Shown here in pieces: positions 10,403-18,954 of a stretch of DNA of 39,167 bases. The position numbers and the translations under genes were made by a program. Origin of the DNA: Candidatus Zixiibacteriota bacterium (GTDB taxonomy: Bacteria > Zixibacteria > MSB-5A5 > UBA10806 > 4484-95); assembly GCA_021159005.1 (NCBI GenBank), contig JAGGSN010000029.1:1-39167 (forward strand), written 5' to 3'. The notes beneath the pieces are model-generated. The model ran no database searches. It was not told the DNA's origin and saw nothing but the letters and a program-made list of their open reading frames with translations. The stretch's first letter is position 1, and the number at the start of each line of letters is the position of its first letter.

Positions 10403-10431
10403 TTGACATAAATAGCCTAAATTTTTACAAT
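10403..10431 (+). promoter_or_regulatory. Strong sigma-70-type promoter of the cyclophilin genes
   Basis: TTGACA at 10403-10408 and TACAAT at 10426-10431 are separated by exactly 17 bp. Transcription would begin near 10438, giving a leader of about 34 bases with an AAAGGAG ribosome-binding site before the ATG at 10472. This is the best promoter match in the window. Confidence 0.7.
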
Positions 10432-10471
10432 AGTCATACTAAAAAATAACTTAATTAACAAAGGAGCGACA

Positions 10472-11128
10472 ATGAGAAAATTCGCGGTAATTCTTCTGGC
10501 TTTGATATTCGTTTTTGCCTGCCAGGAAAAAGCGGAAAAGAAAACTGAAGCGGCAAAAGAAGCCCCCAAACCAGCAGTTGAGAAAAAAATCGAATATGCC
10601 CGCACCGATGCCGGCAATCCGATTGTGCTTATGAAAACTACCATGGGTGATATTGAGATTGAAGTTTTTGAAAAAGATTGCCCCATTCATGCCAAAAATT
10701 TCTTGAAACTTGTTGAAAACGAATACTATGATGATCTTACTTTCCATCGCATAGCCAAAGATTTCGTGATACAGGGCGGCGACCCAACCGGCACAGGCGG
10801 CGGCGGTCCCGGCTATAGGCTCGACATGGAAGAAAAAGTGGAAGTGGGAAAAAAAGGCAAGAAAACGAAACAATTCAAGTATAAAAACAAGCGTTCCTAT
10901 TTAGCGATGGCGCAATCAGCTCAGGGCGTCAATGGTTCCCAATTTTATATTCTTGTTAATGATGCCCCGCATCTTGATGCTAAATTCCCTTGTTTTGCTA
11001 AAGTCATCAAGGGTATGGATGTTGTTGATGCGATAAACAAAGTTAAGACTCAAAATTCTAAACCTGTTGAACCTGTTAAGATGCTGGAAGTTAAGCCTAA
11101 ACCGCCGACACCTCCTGCTGAGGGTTAA
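10472..11128 (+). CDS. Cyclophilin-type peptidyl-prolyl isomerase, lipoprotein
   Basis: 218 residues. The signal peptide ends in a lipobox with Cys17 (LIFVFACQ), then a charged linker rich in Lys, Glu, Ala and Pro (about 18-45), then a cyclophilin domain. Active-site motifs are visible: FHRI, FVIQGGDPTGTG and NGSQFYI. The domain carries a short Lys-rich insertion (about residues 122-138) after the GGGGPGY turn. It should catalyse proline isomerisation in the periplasm or at a membrane surface, helping exported proteins fold. The gene starts a probable transcription unit from the promoter at 10403 and is followed by a second cyclophilin. Confidence 0.92.
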   Translation: MRKFAVILLALIFVFACQEKAEKKTEAAKEAPKPAVEKKIEYARTDAGNPIVLMKTTMGDIEIEVFEKDCPIHAKNFLKLVENEYYDDLTFHRIAKDFVIQGGDPTGTGGGGPGYRLDMEEKVEVGKKGKKTKQFKYKNKRSYLAMAQSAQGVNGSQFYILVNDAPHLDAKFPCFAKVIKGMDVVDAINKVKTQNSKPVEPVKMLEVKPKPPTPPAEG

Positions 11129-11166
11129 AAATTATTCTTGTCTATATAAATTAAATTAACCGGTTC

Positions 11167-11218
11167 CCTCAGGATTGTTGCCTTGAGTAGATGCCTTAAG
11201 CGGGCAAACATCCTGAGG
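11167..11218. repeat. Inverted repeat between the two cyclophilin genes
   Basis: CCTCAGGAT at 11167-11175 pairs with ATCCTGAGG at 11210-11218. A second short stem (TTGCC with GGCAA) sits inside. There is no T-run, so it is an RNA-processing or attenuation structure, or a repeat, and not a clear terminator. A diverged relative (CCTCAGGATG...CATCCTGATG) lies at about 22758-22790. Confidence 0.55.
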
Positions 11219-11244
11219 ATAATCTAAACAAAAGGTTTTACCGA

Positions 11245-11862
11245 ATGAGATATATTTTAAGCATTCTGATAGTGTTGGGATTATTTGGTTTCTCAAGCGC
11301 AGGCATGAAGGAAATAGATAAAAAAAAGACAGATGATACCACTAAAGAAAGTAAAGAAGAAATGAAAAATCCCCTTGTTTTAATGCAGACAAATTTTGGC
11401 GATATTACTATCGAAGTTTACGAAAAGGAAGTGCCGATTCATGCCGGCAATTTTTTAAAGCTTGTCGATGAAAGCTTCTACGATTCTTTGACTTTTCACC
11501 GCATTGTCCCCAATTTCGTCATCCAGGGCGGCGACCCGGATGGTACCGGTATGGGCGGTGCGCCCGGAAAATTAGCGGATGATCCAAGTTCGCCATATAA
11601 GCACGACCGGGCAACTATCGCTATGGCGCGCGGCCGCACTGATGCCAGCACCAGCCAGTTCTATATCAATCTTAAGGAAAATTACGGTCTGGATAGACAG
11701 GGTTTCCTTATTTTCGCCAAGGTAATCGATGGCATGGATGTTGTCGATAAAATCGCTGCCGTTAAGCGTGATAATATGGATAAACCGCTCGAACCTGTAA
11801 TTATGACTAAAGTAGCGCGTTTGGAAACAAAGAAAGATATCGGCGAAAAGTCAGATAAATAG
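11245..11862 (+). CDS. Cyclophilin-type peptidyl-prolyl isomerase, exported
   Basis: 205 residues with a cleavable-looking signal peptide (MRYILSILIVLGLFGFSSAG) and no lipobox Cys, so it is probably soluble in the periplasm. A Lys/Glu-rich linker precedes the cyclophilin domain, which carries FHRI, FVIQGGDPDGTG and a TSQFYINL motif. It lacks the insertion seen in the neighbouring cyclophilin and is otherwise clearly paralogous, so the pair arose by tandem duplication or recruitment. Its stop codon shares one base with the dxr GTG start, indicating one transcript. Confidence 0.92.
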   Translation: MRYILSILIVLGLFGFSSAGMKEIDKKKTDDTTKESKEEMKNPLVLMQTNFGDITIEVYEKEVPIHAGNFLKLVDESFYDSLTFHRIVPNFVIQGGDPDGTGMGGAPGKLADDPSSPYKHDRATIAMARGRTDASTSQFYINLKENYGLDRQGFLIFAKVIDGMDVVDKIAAVKRDNMDKPLEPVIMTKVARLETKKDIGEKSDK

Positions 11863-13019
11863 TGCGTAATATAGTTATTCTCGGCAGTACCGGCTCGATT
11901 GGCCGGAACGCCTTAGATATAGTCGATAGAAACCCCGATAAGCTCAAAGTTATCGGGTTGGCGGCTAATCTCGATTATAAATCGATTGTTGAGCAGATAA
12001 AAAAATATCAGCCCGCTCATGTAACCATGGCAGATTCGAGCGGGCTGATGGTTTTAAAAAATAAATTTAACGATCCCTCTGTTAAAATTTTAGAAGACTC
12101 CGGCTTTTTCAGCGCTATCAGCACAATTAGCTCATTGCCTGAGGCTGATATTGTCCTAAACGCTATTGTCGGTTTTGCCGGTCTTAAAGCGACAGCTGCT
12201 GCCCTGACTGCCGGCAAGACAGTGGCGCTGGCTAATAAAGAGTCGATGGTTGCGGCAGGCCCGCTTCTGCGTGAAATAGCCAAAGAGCATAAGGGGCTGA
12301 TTATTCCGGTGGATTCTGAGCATTCGGCGATAATGCAATGCCTTCAAAACAGTACACATAAAGAGATAGCCCGGCTGATTCTTACCGGTTCGGGCGGTCC
12401 GTTCCTCGACCGTGATAATCTCGAAAACGCAGCTATTGAGGAGGCATTAAAGCATCCCAACTGGAAAATGGGCAGAAAAATCACTATTGATTCGGCAACC
12501 ATGATGAATAAGGGGCTGGAAATTATCGAGGCGGCTTACTTGTTCGACCTGCCGCCGGAAAAAATCTCGGTAATTATTCATCCGCAATCGATTGTTCACT
12601 CGATGGTTGAATTTATTGATGGCTCTGTTATTGCTCAGATGTCCAAACCTGATATGCGTCTGCCGATTCAAAATGCTTTGTTATATCCCGATAGGGCGCC
12701 TCTTGATGTCTGCCGGCTTGATTTCACTCAGGCGTTATCCTTAGATTTTCGTCCGCCGGATATGGAGAAATTTAAGTCGCTGAAACTTGCCTACCGGGCG
12801 ATTAAGGAGGGCGGCATCTCGCCAGCGGTTTTAAATGCCGCCAATGAGGTTGCGGTGAAAGCTTTCTTAGAGAGCCGGATTAAATTTACGCAGATATGTG
12901 ATATAATTGAAAAGACGATGGATGATTTAGGGCAGGGCGATACGGTGAAATTAGATGATGTAGTCCGCGCTAACATGTGGGCCTCCGATACGGCTGAGGA
13001 TTTAGTTTATTCGATGTAG
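11862..13019 (+). CDS. dxr: 1-deoxy-D-xylulose 5-phosphate reductoisomerase
   Basis: 385 residues. The NADPH-binding GSTGSIG sits at residues 8-14. The catalytic-domain motifs follow in order: NKESMVAAG, VDSEHSAI, LTGSGGPF, ATMMNKGLE and HPQSIVHSMV. These include the metal-binding Asp and Glu residues. The enzyme converts DXP to 2-C-methyl-D-erythritol 4-phosphate, the committed step of the MEP isoprenoid pathway. The GTG start overlaps the cyclophilin stop by one base. In many genomes dxr lies next to rseP. Here they are separated only by the restriction-modification gene at 13063, which suggests that gene was inserted between them. Confidence 0.97.
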   Translation: MRNIVILGSTGSIGRNALDIVDRNPDKLKVIGLAANLDYKSIVEQIKKYQPAHVTMADSSGLMVLKNKFNDPSVKILEDSGFFSAISTISSLPEADIVLNAIVGFAGLKATAAALTAGKTVALANKESMVAAGPLLREIAKEHKGLIIPVDSEHSAIMQCLQNSTHKEIARLILTGSGGPFLDRDNLENAAIEEALKHPNWKMGRKITIDSATMMNKGLEIIEAAYLFDLPPEKISVIIHPQSIVHSMVEFIDGSVIAQMSKPDMRLPIQNALLYPDRAPLDVCRLDFTQALSLDFRPPDMEKFKSLKLAYRAIKEGGISPAVLNAANEVAVKAFLESRIKFTQICDIIEKTMDDLGQGDTVKLDDVVRANMWASDTAEDLVYSM

Positions 13020-13026
13020 GAAAATA

Positions 13027-13056
13027 TTAGCATAGATAACGAAATTGTGATATAAT
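13027..13056 (+). promoter_or_regulatory. Candidate promoter giving a leaderless transcript
   Basis: A perfect TATAAT at 13051-13056 has a weak TTAGCA at 13027-13032, 18 bp upstream. Transcription would start about at the ATG (13063). No ribosome-binding site is visible between the dxr stop and this ATG, so the mRNA may be leaderless. Confidence 0.45.
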
Positions 13057-13062
13057 CAATCA

Positions 13063-16000
13063 ATGCTGAAATTATATCTGAAAGAATTATTTGAAGCCGC
13101 TCAACAAGGTGATGCTACAGAGGAGAGCTATTATTTCTCTGTAAAAAACTTATTAGATAGATTTGCAGATTCTACCGGAAAAAAGAATATACAAATAACC
13201 GCTCTGCCCAAAAAAACAGAAGCCGGCAACCCTGATTTTAGAGTATGGGACGGCAAGCAGCATATTATCGGATATATTGAGGCAAAAGCGCCTTCAATAA
13301 AAGATCTTGATAAAATCGAAGAAACTGAACAATTACAACGATATCTGCATACATTTCCAAATTTGATACTAACAAACTTCTTTGAATATAGGCTATACAG
13401 AGATGGCGTATTAACAGATAAAACATTCATAGCCAGACCGTTTATTATTGATAAGATTAAAACGATACCGCCTGTTGAAAACCAGGAAGATTTTATCAAA
13501 TTATTAGATAAATTCTTCTCTTTTTCATTGCCAGCGATTTATAACTCAAAGAGCTTAGCCAAAGAATTAGCCAAAAGAACAAGTTTTTTAAGAGATGAAA
13601 TTATTTATTATGAATTAGATGTTAAAAAAGGAATAGAAAGTAAAACTTTAAATGGTTTTTATAACGCATTTAAACAGTTCTTAATAGGCGGATTAGCAAA
13701 GAAAGAATTTGCCGATTTATATTCACAAACTATTACCTATGGGCTTTTTGCGGCGCGAACGCGCGTTAATGATGGATTTAATAGAAAGCTTGCTTATGCT
13801 CTTATACCTAATACGATTGGCATATTGAGAGAAATTTTCGAATTTATATCATTAGGAAATTTACCTCAAGCAATGGAATGGATAATTGATGATATTTCAG
13901 AAATTCTTGCTATTGCGGATGTTAATAATATCTTACATCAGTATTACAGTGAGGGGAAAGGCAAAGACCCGGTAGTTCATTTTTACGAAACTTTTCTAAG
14001 CGAATATGATCCGAAAACCCGCGAAAAAAGGGGAGTCTATTATACTCCCGAACCGGTAGTCTCATTTATTGTTCGTTCGCTTAATAGTATTTTAAAAGAG
14101 CACTTCGATAGAACTGATGGATTTGCCAGCGATTCGGTAACGGTATTAGACCCAGCCGCTGGAACATTGACCTTTTTAGCTGAGACCTCCAAAATAGCGG
14201 TTGAGGAATTTACTGCAAAATATGGCGATGGCGGAGTCGCTGATTTTATCAAAGAACACATCCTGAAAAAGTTTTACGGTTTCGAATTAATGATGGCGCC
14301 TTATGCTATTGGCCATATTAAAATGTCTTTTCTTTTAGAAGAGTTGGGATACAGACTAAGGCAAAATGATAGATTTAAATTATATCTTACCAATACCCTG
14401 GAAATGGAGAACCTGGCTCAAACAGAATTGCCGGGTATATCATCGCTTTCGGAGGAATCGCATTTAGCTGGCGATATTAAAAAAGAAAAGCCAATATTAG
14501 TGATACTGGGCAACCCGCCATATTCGGGACATTCGGCGAACCTTAGTGAAAAAATCTTAAAATCATACAGAAATGGCAGAGAAGTACGAACTAAAATAAA
14601 AACCTGGATTGGCAAATGTATTGATGATTATAAGTATGTTGACGGCAAACCTCTGGGTGAAAAAAACCCAAAGTGGCTTCAGGATGACTATGTAAAGTTT
14701 ATTCGTTTTGCTCAATGGAAAATAGAACAGGCTGGCGAAGGGGTTGTAGGATTTATTACTAATCATAGCTACCTCGATAATCCGACCTTTAGGGGTATGC
14801 GTCAATCGCTGATGCAAAGTTTTAATGAAATGTACATACTTGATTTGCATGGCAATAGCCTAAAAAGAGAAAAATGTCCGGATGGTTCAAAAGATGAAAA
14901 TGTTTTTGACATTAAACAGGGTGTAGCGATTAGCATATTTGTGAAATTAAAGGATGATAAAAAGAAGTGTAAGGTTTATCATTCCGAATTATGGGGTTTA
15001 AGAAACATAAAATATGCTGAATTAAGAAGCAATGATATTAAAACAAATAAATGGAAAAGGATATATCCTAAATCAAAACACTATCTTTTCACGCCTCGCG
15101 ATACCAAGCTATTAGAGAGTTATGAGAAATATCCGGTAATAAATAAAATATTTCCTATTAACAATATATGTATTGTAACTTCAAGAGATGAGTTTATTAT
15201 AGATACAGATAAAAGCAAATTAAAAAACCGCATAAAAATGTTTTTAAACGAACAGTATTCAGATGAAGTCATTAAGCAAACATTCAATATAAACGATACT
15301 GAAAATTGGAAATTGAAAACTGCAAGAAATGAATTAAAAAAAGTAGTGAATTGGGAAAAGTATATAATTAAAATACTTTATAGGCCTTTCGATATTAGAT
15401 GGATATTGTACCATGATATTATGATTGAGCGCTCGCGCAAAGAAATTATGCGCCACATGTTAATAGATAACTTGGGTATACTTTCCGTAAGGCAAGTTGC
15501 TGAAGGTATCTTTAACCATGCTTTTATTACACAGGGAATAGTTGAAAGTCGAATAACTCTTAGTAATAAAGGAATTGCCTATCTTTTCCCACAATATCTT
15601 TACAATGATTTATATAATGACGAGATATTTAGTAATAAAGATAAAATACTTAAAAAGGATTTAAATGTTAATAACAAATATCTAAAACTGTTTAAAAAAG
15701 CATATACTCAAAAATCAAATTTAAATTACTTTTATTATATCTACGCAATTCTATATTCAAACATCTATAGAAACAAATATGCCGAATTCCTAAAAATTGA
15801 TTTCCCCAGAATTCCCTTTACTACGGATTATACATTATTTAAGGCTATTGCAGGCTATGGAAAAAAATTAGTTGATTGTCATCTGCTTAAATCATCTGGC
15901 CGCAGCAAACAGTTATCAAAATTTGTGGAAAAAGGGAGTAATAAAATTGAGAAAATAAAATATATCGAAAAAGATGAAAAAATATACATTAACGATAAAC

Positions 16001-16224
16001 AGTATTTTAGTAAAATCGAAAATAATATATGGAATTATCAAATTGGCGGCTATCAGGTATGCGATAAGTGGCTGAAAAGCAGAAAAAATCAAAAACTATC
16101 ACTTGAAGATATTAAGCATTATTGCAAAATTGTAACGGCTATTAAGGAAACTATAATGATTCAAATTCAGATTGATGAATTATATCCGAAAGTGGAGAAA
16201 GATACAATTGATTTTGAATTATAA
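13063..16224 (+). CDS. Single-chain restriction-modification enzyme (type IIG / ISP-like)
   Basis: 1053 residues. The N-terminus holds a PD-(D/E)xK nuclease core: Pro57-Asp58, then Glu73-Ala-Lys75. A helical connector follows (about 150-300). The gamma-class N6-adenine methyltransferase domain has motif I DPAAG at 363-367 and motif IV NPPY at 484-487. The long C-terminus (about 600-1053), with AT-rich coding, resembles the target-recognition region of Eco57I-like and type ISP enzymes. No helicase motifs are visible, unlike true type ISP proteins. One polypeptide could therefore both methylate and cleave DNA. Base composition, especially after 14900, is more AT-rich than the flanking dxr and rseP genes, as expected for horizontal transfer. 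The recognition site is unknown. Confidence 0.88.
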   Translation: MLKLYLKELFEAAQQGDATEESYYFSVKNLLDRFADSTGKKNIQITALPKKTEAGNPDFRVWDGKQHIIGYIEAKAPSIKDLDKIEETEQLQRYLHTFPNLILTNFFEYRLYRDGVLTDKTFIARPFIIDKIKTIPPVENQEDFIKLLDKFFSFSLPAIYNSKSLAKELAKRTSFLRDEIIYYELDVKKGIESKTLNGFYNAFKQFLIGGLAKKEFADLYSQTITYGLFAARTRVNDGFNRKLAYALIPNTIGILREIFEFISLGNLPQAMEWIIDDISEILAIADVNNILHQYYSEGKGKDPVVHFYETFLSEYDPKTREKRGVYYTPEPVVSFIVRSLNSILKEHFDRTDGFASDSVTVLDPAAGTLTFLAETSKIAVEEFTAKYGDGGVADFIKEHILKKFYGFELMMAPYAIGHIKMSFLLEELGYRLRQNDRFKLYLTNTLEMENLAQTELPGISSLSEESHLAGDIKKEKPILVILGNPPYSGHSANLSEKILKSYRNGREVRTKIKTWIGKCIDDYKYVDGKPLGEKNPKWLQDDYVKFIRFAQWKIEQAGEGVVGFITNHSYLDNPTFRGMRQSLMQSFNEMYILDLHGNSLKREKCPDGSKDENVFDIKQGVAISIFVKLKDDKKKCKVYHSELWGLRNIKYAELRSNDIKTNKWKRIYPKSKHYLFTPRDTKLLESYEKYPVINKIFPINNICIVTSRDEFIIDTDKSKLKNRIKMFLNEQYSDEVIKQTFNINDTENWKLKTARNELKKVVNWEKYIIKILYRPFDIRWILYHDIMIERSRKEIMRHMLIDNLGILSVRQVAEGIFNHAFITQGIVESRITLSNKGIAYLFPQYLYNDLYNDEIFSNKDKILKKDLNVNNKYLKLFKKAYTQKSNLNYFYYIYAILYSNIYRNKYAEFLKIDFPRIPFTTDYTLFKAIAGYGKKLVDCHLLKSSGRSKQLSKFVEKGSNKIEKIKYIEKDEKIYINDKQYFSKIENNIWNYQIGGYQVCDKWLKSRKNQKLSLEDIKHYCKIVTAIKETIMIQIQIDELYPKVEKDTIDFEL

Positions 16225-16334
16225 CTTAATTCTTAACCCAAAACAGACGATTTAAATAAATGTTGGCAAACGAGGACGTGCGCCAACCGCGGAAATAAAG
16301 GAAACTTTAAACACAGGATAACGGTATTAAATAA
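16225..16334. other. Short intergenic gap with a GAGGACG hairpin
   Basis: GTTGGC at 16262-16267 can pair with GCCAAC at 16282-16287, enclosing an ACGAGGACGTGCG loop. This is a degenerate member of the CGTCCTCG repeat family. No terminator is seen after the restriction-modification gene. Confidence 0.45.
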
Positions 16335-17411
16335 ATGATGACGACAATATTAGCATTCGTATTCGTTCTGGGGCTTTTGGTATTTGTTCACGAACTTGGA
16401 CATTTTATCGCTGCAAAGAAATCCGGCATCCGGGTCGAGCGGTTCTCGCTTGGTTTCCCGCCCAAACTAATAGGCAAAAAAGTAGGCGAAACCGAATACT
16501 GTATCGGCGTAGTGCCGCTGGGCGGGTATGTCAAAATGATCGGCGAAAATGAGTTCGATGATGACTATGTGCCCCAACCGGGCGATTTTATGGCGGCTTC
16601 ATTATGGAAACGGTTTATAGTTATTTCAGCCGGGCCTATTATGAATCTAATTACTGCGGCTTTACTGTTTTTTATTATCTACTGGGCAACCGGCCTACCC
16701 GAGCAGGTGAAGGACTCGACAATCATAGGCATTGTGTCGCCAAGCGGACCTGCGGAAAAAGCCGGTATGATGCCCGGTTCTGAGATTCTTAGCATCGATG
16801 GTTTTGCCTTTGCAGATTTTAGCGAAATGGCAGAGTATATCAAAACCCGCCCTAATAGAGAGATTATTATCTCGTGGCTGGCGGAGGGCGATACTATAAC
16901 CGCTGCGACAACAACTATGGAATATGCCGTAAAAGATTCTCTCGGGAATGAAAAAATTGAAGGACGAATCGGCGTAGGCCCCGAATTTACCTATAAGCCT
17001 ATTGGCCCTTTGAAAGCGATAGGAGAAGGGATATCAGCAACGGTATTTCTTATTGGTCAAATGTTTGACCTGATATGGAAACTAATTACTCAGCAGGAAT
17101 CGATTAAGGGGCTGGGCGGACCGATTAGAATCGCTCAGTTTGCCGGGCAGGCGGCAGAGCAGGGATTTTTATCTTTACTGGGCTTAGCGGCATTTCTCTC
17201 GGTAAACTTAGGAATTTTAAATATCCTGCCAATCCCGGTTCTCGATGGCGGTCATCTTGTTTTCCTCTCTATCGAGGCGATTAGACGCAAACCGGTTTCT
17301 CTCAAAGGCAGAATGATTGCCCAGCAAGTCGGTTTCGGCCTGCTTCTTTTACTGATGATAGTCGTAACATATAACGACATTGCAAGCATGTTCTCCGGTG
17401 TTTTAAAATAG
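16335..17411 (+). CDS. rseP: Site-2 protease RseP
   Basis: 358 residues. The zinc-binding HELGH is at residues 19-23 in the first membrane helix, and the second active-site motif LPIPVLDGG is near residue 300. A PDZ domain lies between (about 115-200, with GPAEKAGMMPGSEI). Membrane spans at the N-terminus, at about 95-117 and at the C-terminus fit the family. RseP cuts membrane-bound anti-sigma factors and signal-peptide remnants inside the bilayer. Two ATG codons lie in tandem (16335 and 16338) and neither has a good ribosome-binding site, so the exact start is uncertain. Its separation from dxr by a restriction-modification gene is unusual. Confidence 0.95.
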   Translation: MMTTILAFVFVLGLLVFVHELGHFIAAKKSGIRVERFSLGFPPKLIGKKVGETEYCIGVVPLGGYVKMIGENEFDDDYVPQPGDFMAASLWKRFIVISAGPIMNLITAALLFFIIYWATGLPEQVKDSTIIGIVSPSGPAEKAGMMPGSEILSIDGFAFADFSEMAEYIKTRPNREIIISWLAEGDTITAATTTMEYAVKDSLGNEKIEGRIGVGPEFTYKPIGPLKAIGEGISATVFLIGQMFDLIWKLITQQESIKGLGGPIRIAQFAGQAAEQGFLSLLGLAAFLSVNLGILNILPIPVLDGGHLVFLSIEAIRRKPVSLKGRMIAQQVGFGLLLLLMIVVTYNDIASMFSGVLK

Positions 17412-17507
17412 CTTCTCCATAGTCGTCAGGAATGGGCTGGTGTGCCAAAAGTTATAAACCCAGATTTGCAGATAGTTTTTTGCAACAGTTTAAATATTAT
17501 GGTTCAT

Positions 17508-17627
17508 CGCGTAGGGGCGTATTGCATACGCCCACTCTGGTTACCAAGCTCCGCTTGGTAACCAGAGTTGTTTTTTTACTTTGTCAACAACCTGGTGTAG
17601 GGACTTATTGCAATACGCCCCTACGCG
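17508..17627. mobile_element. 120-bp MITE-like element with perfect 19-bp terminal inverted repeats
   Basis: CGCGTAGGGGCGTATTGCA at 17508-17526 is the exact reverse complement of 17609-17627. Inside, 17534-17549 and 17553-17568 form a 16-bp perfect stem (ACTCTGGTTACCAAGC/GCTTGGTAACCAGAGT) with a 3-base loop, followed by TGTTTTTTT. That inner hairpin has the form of a strong intrinsic terminator for rseP. No transposase is encoded, so the element would be non-autonomous. The rest of 17412-17737 holds no supported gene. Confidence 0.65.
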
Positions 17628-17737
17628 CGGGGGTATCTATTCCCATCCCGATAATGCCGCAGGAAACTTTTCTATCATACAGAAGTATACATATATAATC
17701 AGTAAAAAATGTACCTCAATTATAACCGGAGGATAAT

Positions 17738-18517
17738 ATGGCCAATTCCCAAGCTTTTAATCCCAAAAAGAAAAAGAAGATTAATTCTGATATAAATATC
17801 TCAAAAAAATGGCAAAATACAAGCTGGGAATTTATCAAAGCCCTTGGAACAGCGTTGATTTTAGCCCTGATTATCAAAGCCTCGGTGGTTGAGGCTTATG
17901 TTATCCCGTCCGGTTCGATGGAAAACACCTTATATGCCGGGGATTATATAGTAGGCAATAAATTCGTCTATGGCATGAAACTGCCGATTCCGTTTACCGA
18001 TATACGCTTGCCATCAATAGATGAACCAAAGCCGAACGATATAGTTATCTTTAAATATCCCCATAATTTAAACCAGAATTACATCAAGCGGGTTGTCGCT
18101 ATCGAGGGGCAAATCGTAGAGATTCGCGATAAGGAGGTTTACGTTGATGGCAAGCATGTGCCGCTTCCGATAGAGGGGAAGCATGCCGACAAGCGGATAA
18201 TTCCGCCGCAGAATCCGCCGGAAATGGGTATGACAATTCGCGATAATATGCCGGCGATTAAAGTGCCTATGGGCAAGCTGTTTGTGATGGGCGACAATCG
18301 CGACAATTCAGCCGATTCGCGTTTCTGGGGATTTTTAGACCGCAAGCTGGTTATCGGCAGGGCGATGCTGGTGTTATGGTCATGGGAATATCAAAAACCG
18401 CCGCCGATATCAACCGGCGCCTTTTCCGCAGTAGAATTATGGTTATACAATATCAAACATTTCCCCGAACTTGCCGCTAATATGCGATGGGACAGGTTAG
18501 GGAAGATAACTAATTAA
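17738..18517 (+). CDS. lepB: Signal peptidase I
   Basis: 259 residues. A basic N-terminus (KKKKK) is followed by one membrane helix (about 35-52) and the S26 peptidase domain. The nucleophile Ser60 lies in IPSGSM, and the general base Lys117 in NYIKRVVAIEG. The GDNRDNSADSRFWG box is at about 189-202. It removes signal peptides on the periplasmic face of the inner membrane. A CCGGAGGA ribosome-binding site precedes the ATG. A second, clearly related lepB lies at 21733, on the other side of the beta-helix lipoprotein gene. Confidence 0.96.
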   Translation: MANSQAFNPKKKKKINSDINISKKWQNTSWEFIKALGTALILALIIKASVVEAYVIPSGSMENTLYAGDYIVGNKFVYGMKLPIPFTDIRLPSIDEPKPNDIVIFKYPHNLNQNYIKRVVAIEGQIVEIRDKEVYVDGKHVPLPIEGKHADKRIIPPQNPPEMGMTIRDNMPAIKVPMGKLFVMGDNRDNSADSRFWGFLDRKLVIGRAMLVLWSWEYQKPPPISTGAFSAVELWLYNIKHFPELAANMRWDRLGKITN

Positions 18518-18547
18518 CCATTTTAAGGAGGTGGTTTAATTCACCGT

Positions 18548-18581
18548 ATCGCCAGGTCTCTAAGGCTTGGCGATTTTTTTT
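18548..18581 (+). terminator. Intrinsic terminator after lepB
   Basis: ATCGCCAGG at 18548-18556 pairs with CTTGGCGAT at 18566-18574 (nine pairs including one G-U). A run of seven to eight T residues follows. It lies 31 bp after the stop codon. Confidence 0.85.
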
Positions 18582-18884
18582 ATCTCAGATTTTGCAGCCG
18601 TGCCCGCCGGCAGGCAGATTGATTTTTTGGCTAGATAAGGGGCACACGAGGACGCGTACCGCCCACAGAAACTTAGTTTGATATACAACATCAGCGCGTA
18701 GGGGCGTCCGCAAATGGCGGATACGCCCTTTATCGCGAAGGCGGGAACCCTTTCCTGCCTTCTGCTAATGATTGGATATTATAACCGCTGAATTGGCAGG
18801 TCTCGTCCGCGGCGGCGGATGCCCTACTAATTATTGCTTGTGCCGGACATCCCGATACATAAACGCAAGCAAAATGCCCGCATT
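18582..18884. repeat. Intergenic repeat region
   Basis: No gene is supported. CGCGTAGGGGCG at 18695-18706 begins another copy of the dispersed palindrome, here with a TCCGC/GCGGA inner stem. A GAGGACGCGTACCGCC motif at about 18653 and CTCGTCCGC at about 18806 belong to the second repeat family. AAGGCGGGAAC...TTCCTGCCTT near 18737-18762 is a further short inverted repeat. Confidence 0.5.
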
Positions 18885-18925
18885 ACAAATAAAACAGCGG
18901 AGAGGGATACAAAACCCTCTCCGCT
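18885..18925 (-). terminator. Intrinsic terminator of the beta-helix lipoprotein gene
   Basis: AGCGGAGAGGG at 18896-18906 and CCCTCTCCGCT at 18915-18925 form an 11-bp perfect stem with an 8-base loop. Read on the minus strand it is followed by TGTTTTATTTG. It lies 29 bp beyond the minus-strand stop codon at 18955. Confidence 0.85.
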
Positions 18926-18954
18926 TAATTCCTACAGCATAAACTGTTTTAAGA

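Noticed and set aside
17580-17594. A fourth element with TTTGTCAACAACCTG ends
   Set aside because: Only one end is present. No matching inverted end lies within about 200 bp upstream.
17432-17698. Open frame of 88 codons after rseP
   Set aside because: It runs through the 120-bp inverted-repeat element and is a translation of repeat DNA. It has no ribosome-binding site.
18525-18560. Small gene after lepB, suggested by a perfect AAGGAGGTG ribosome-binding sequence
   Set aside because: No usable start codon or frame follows. The sequence runs into the terminator hairpin.
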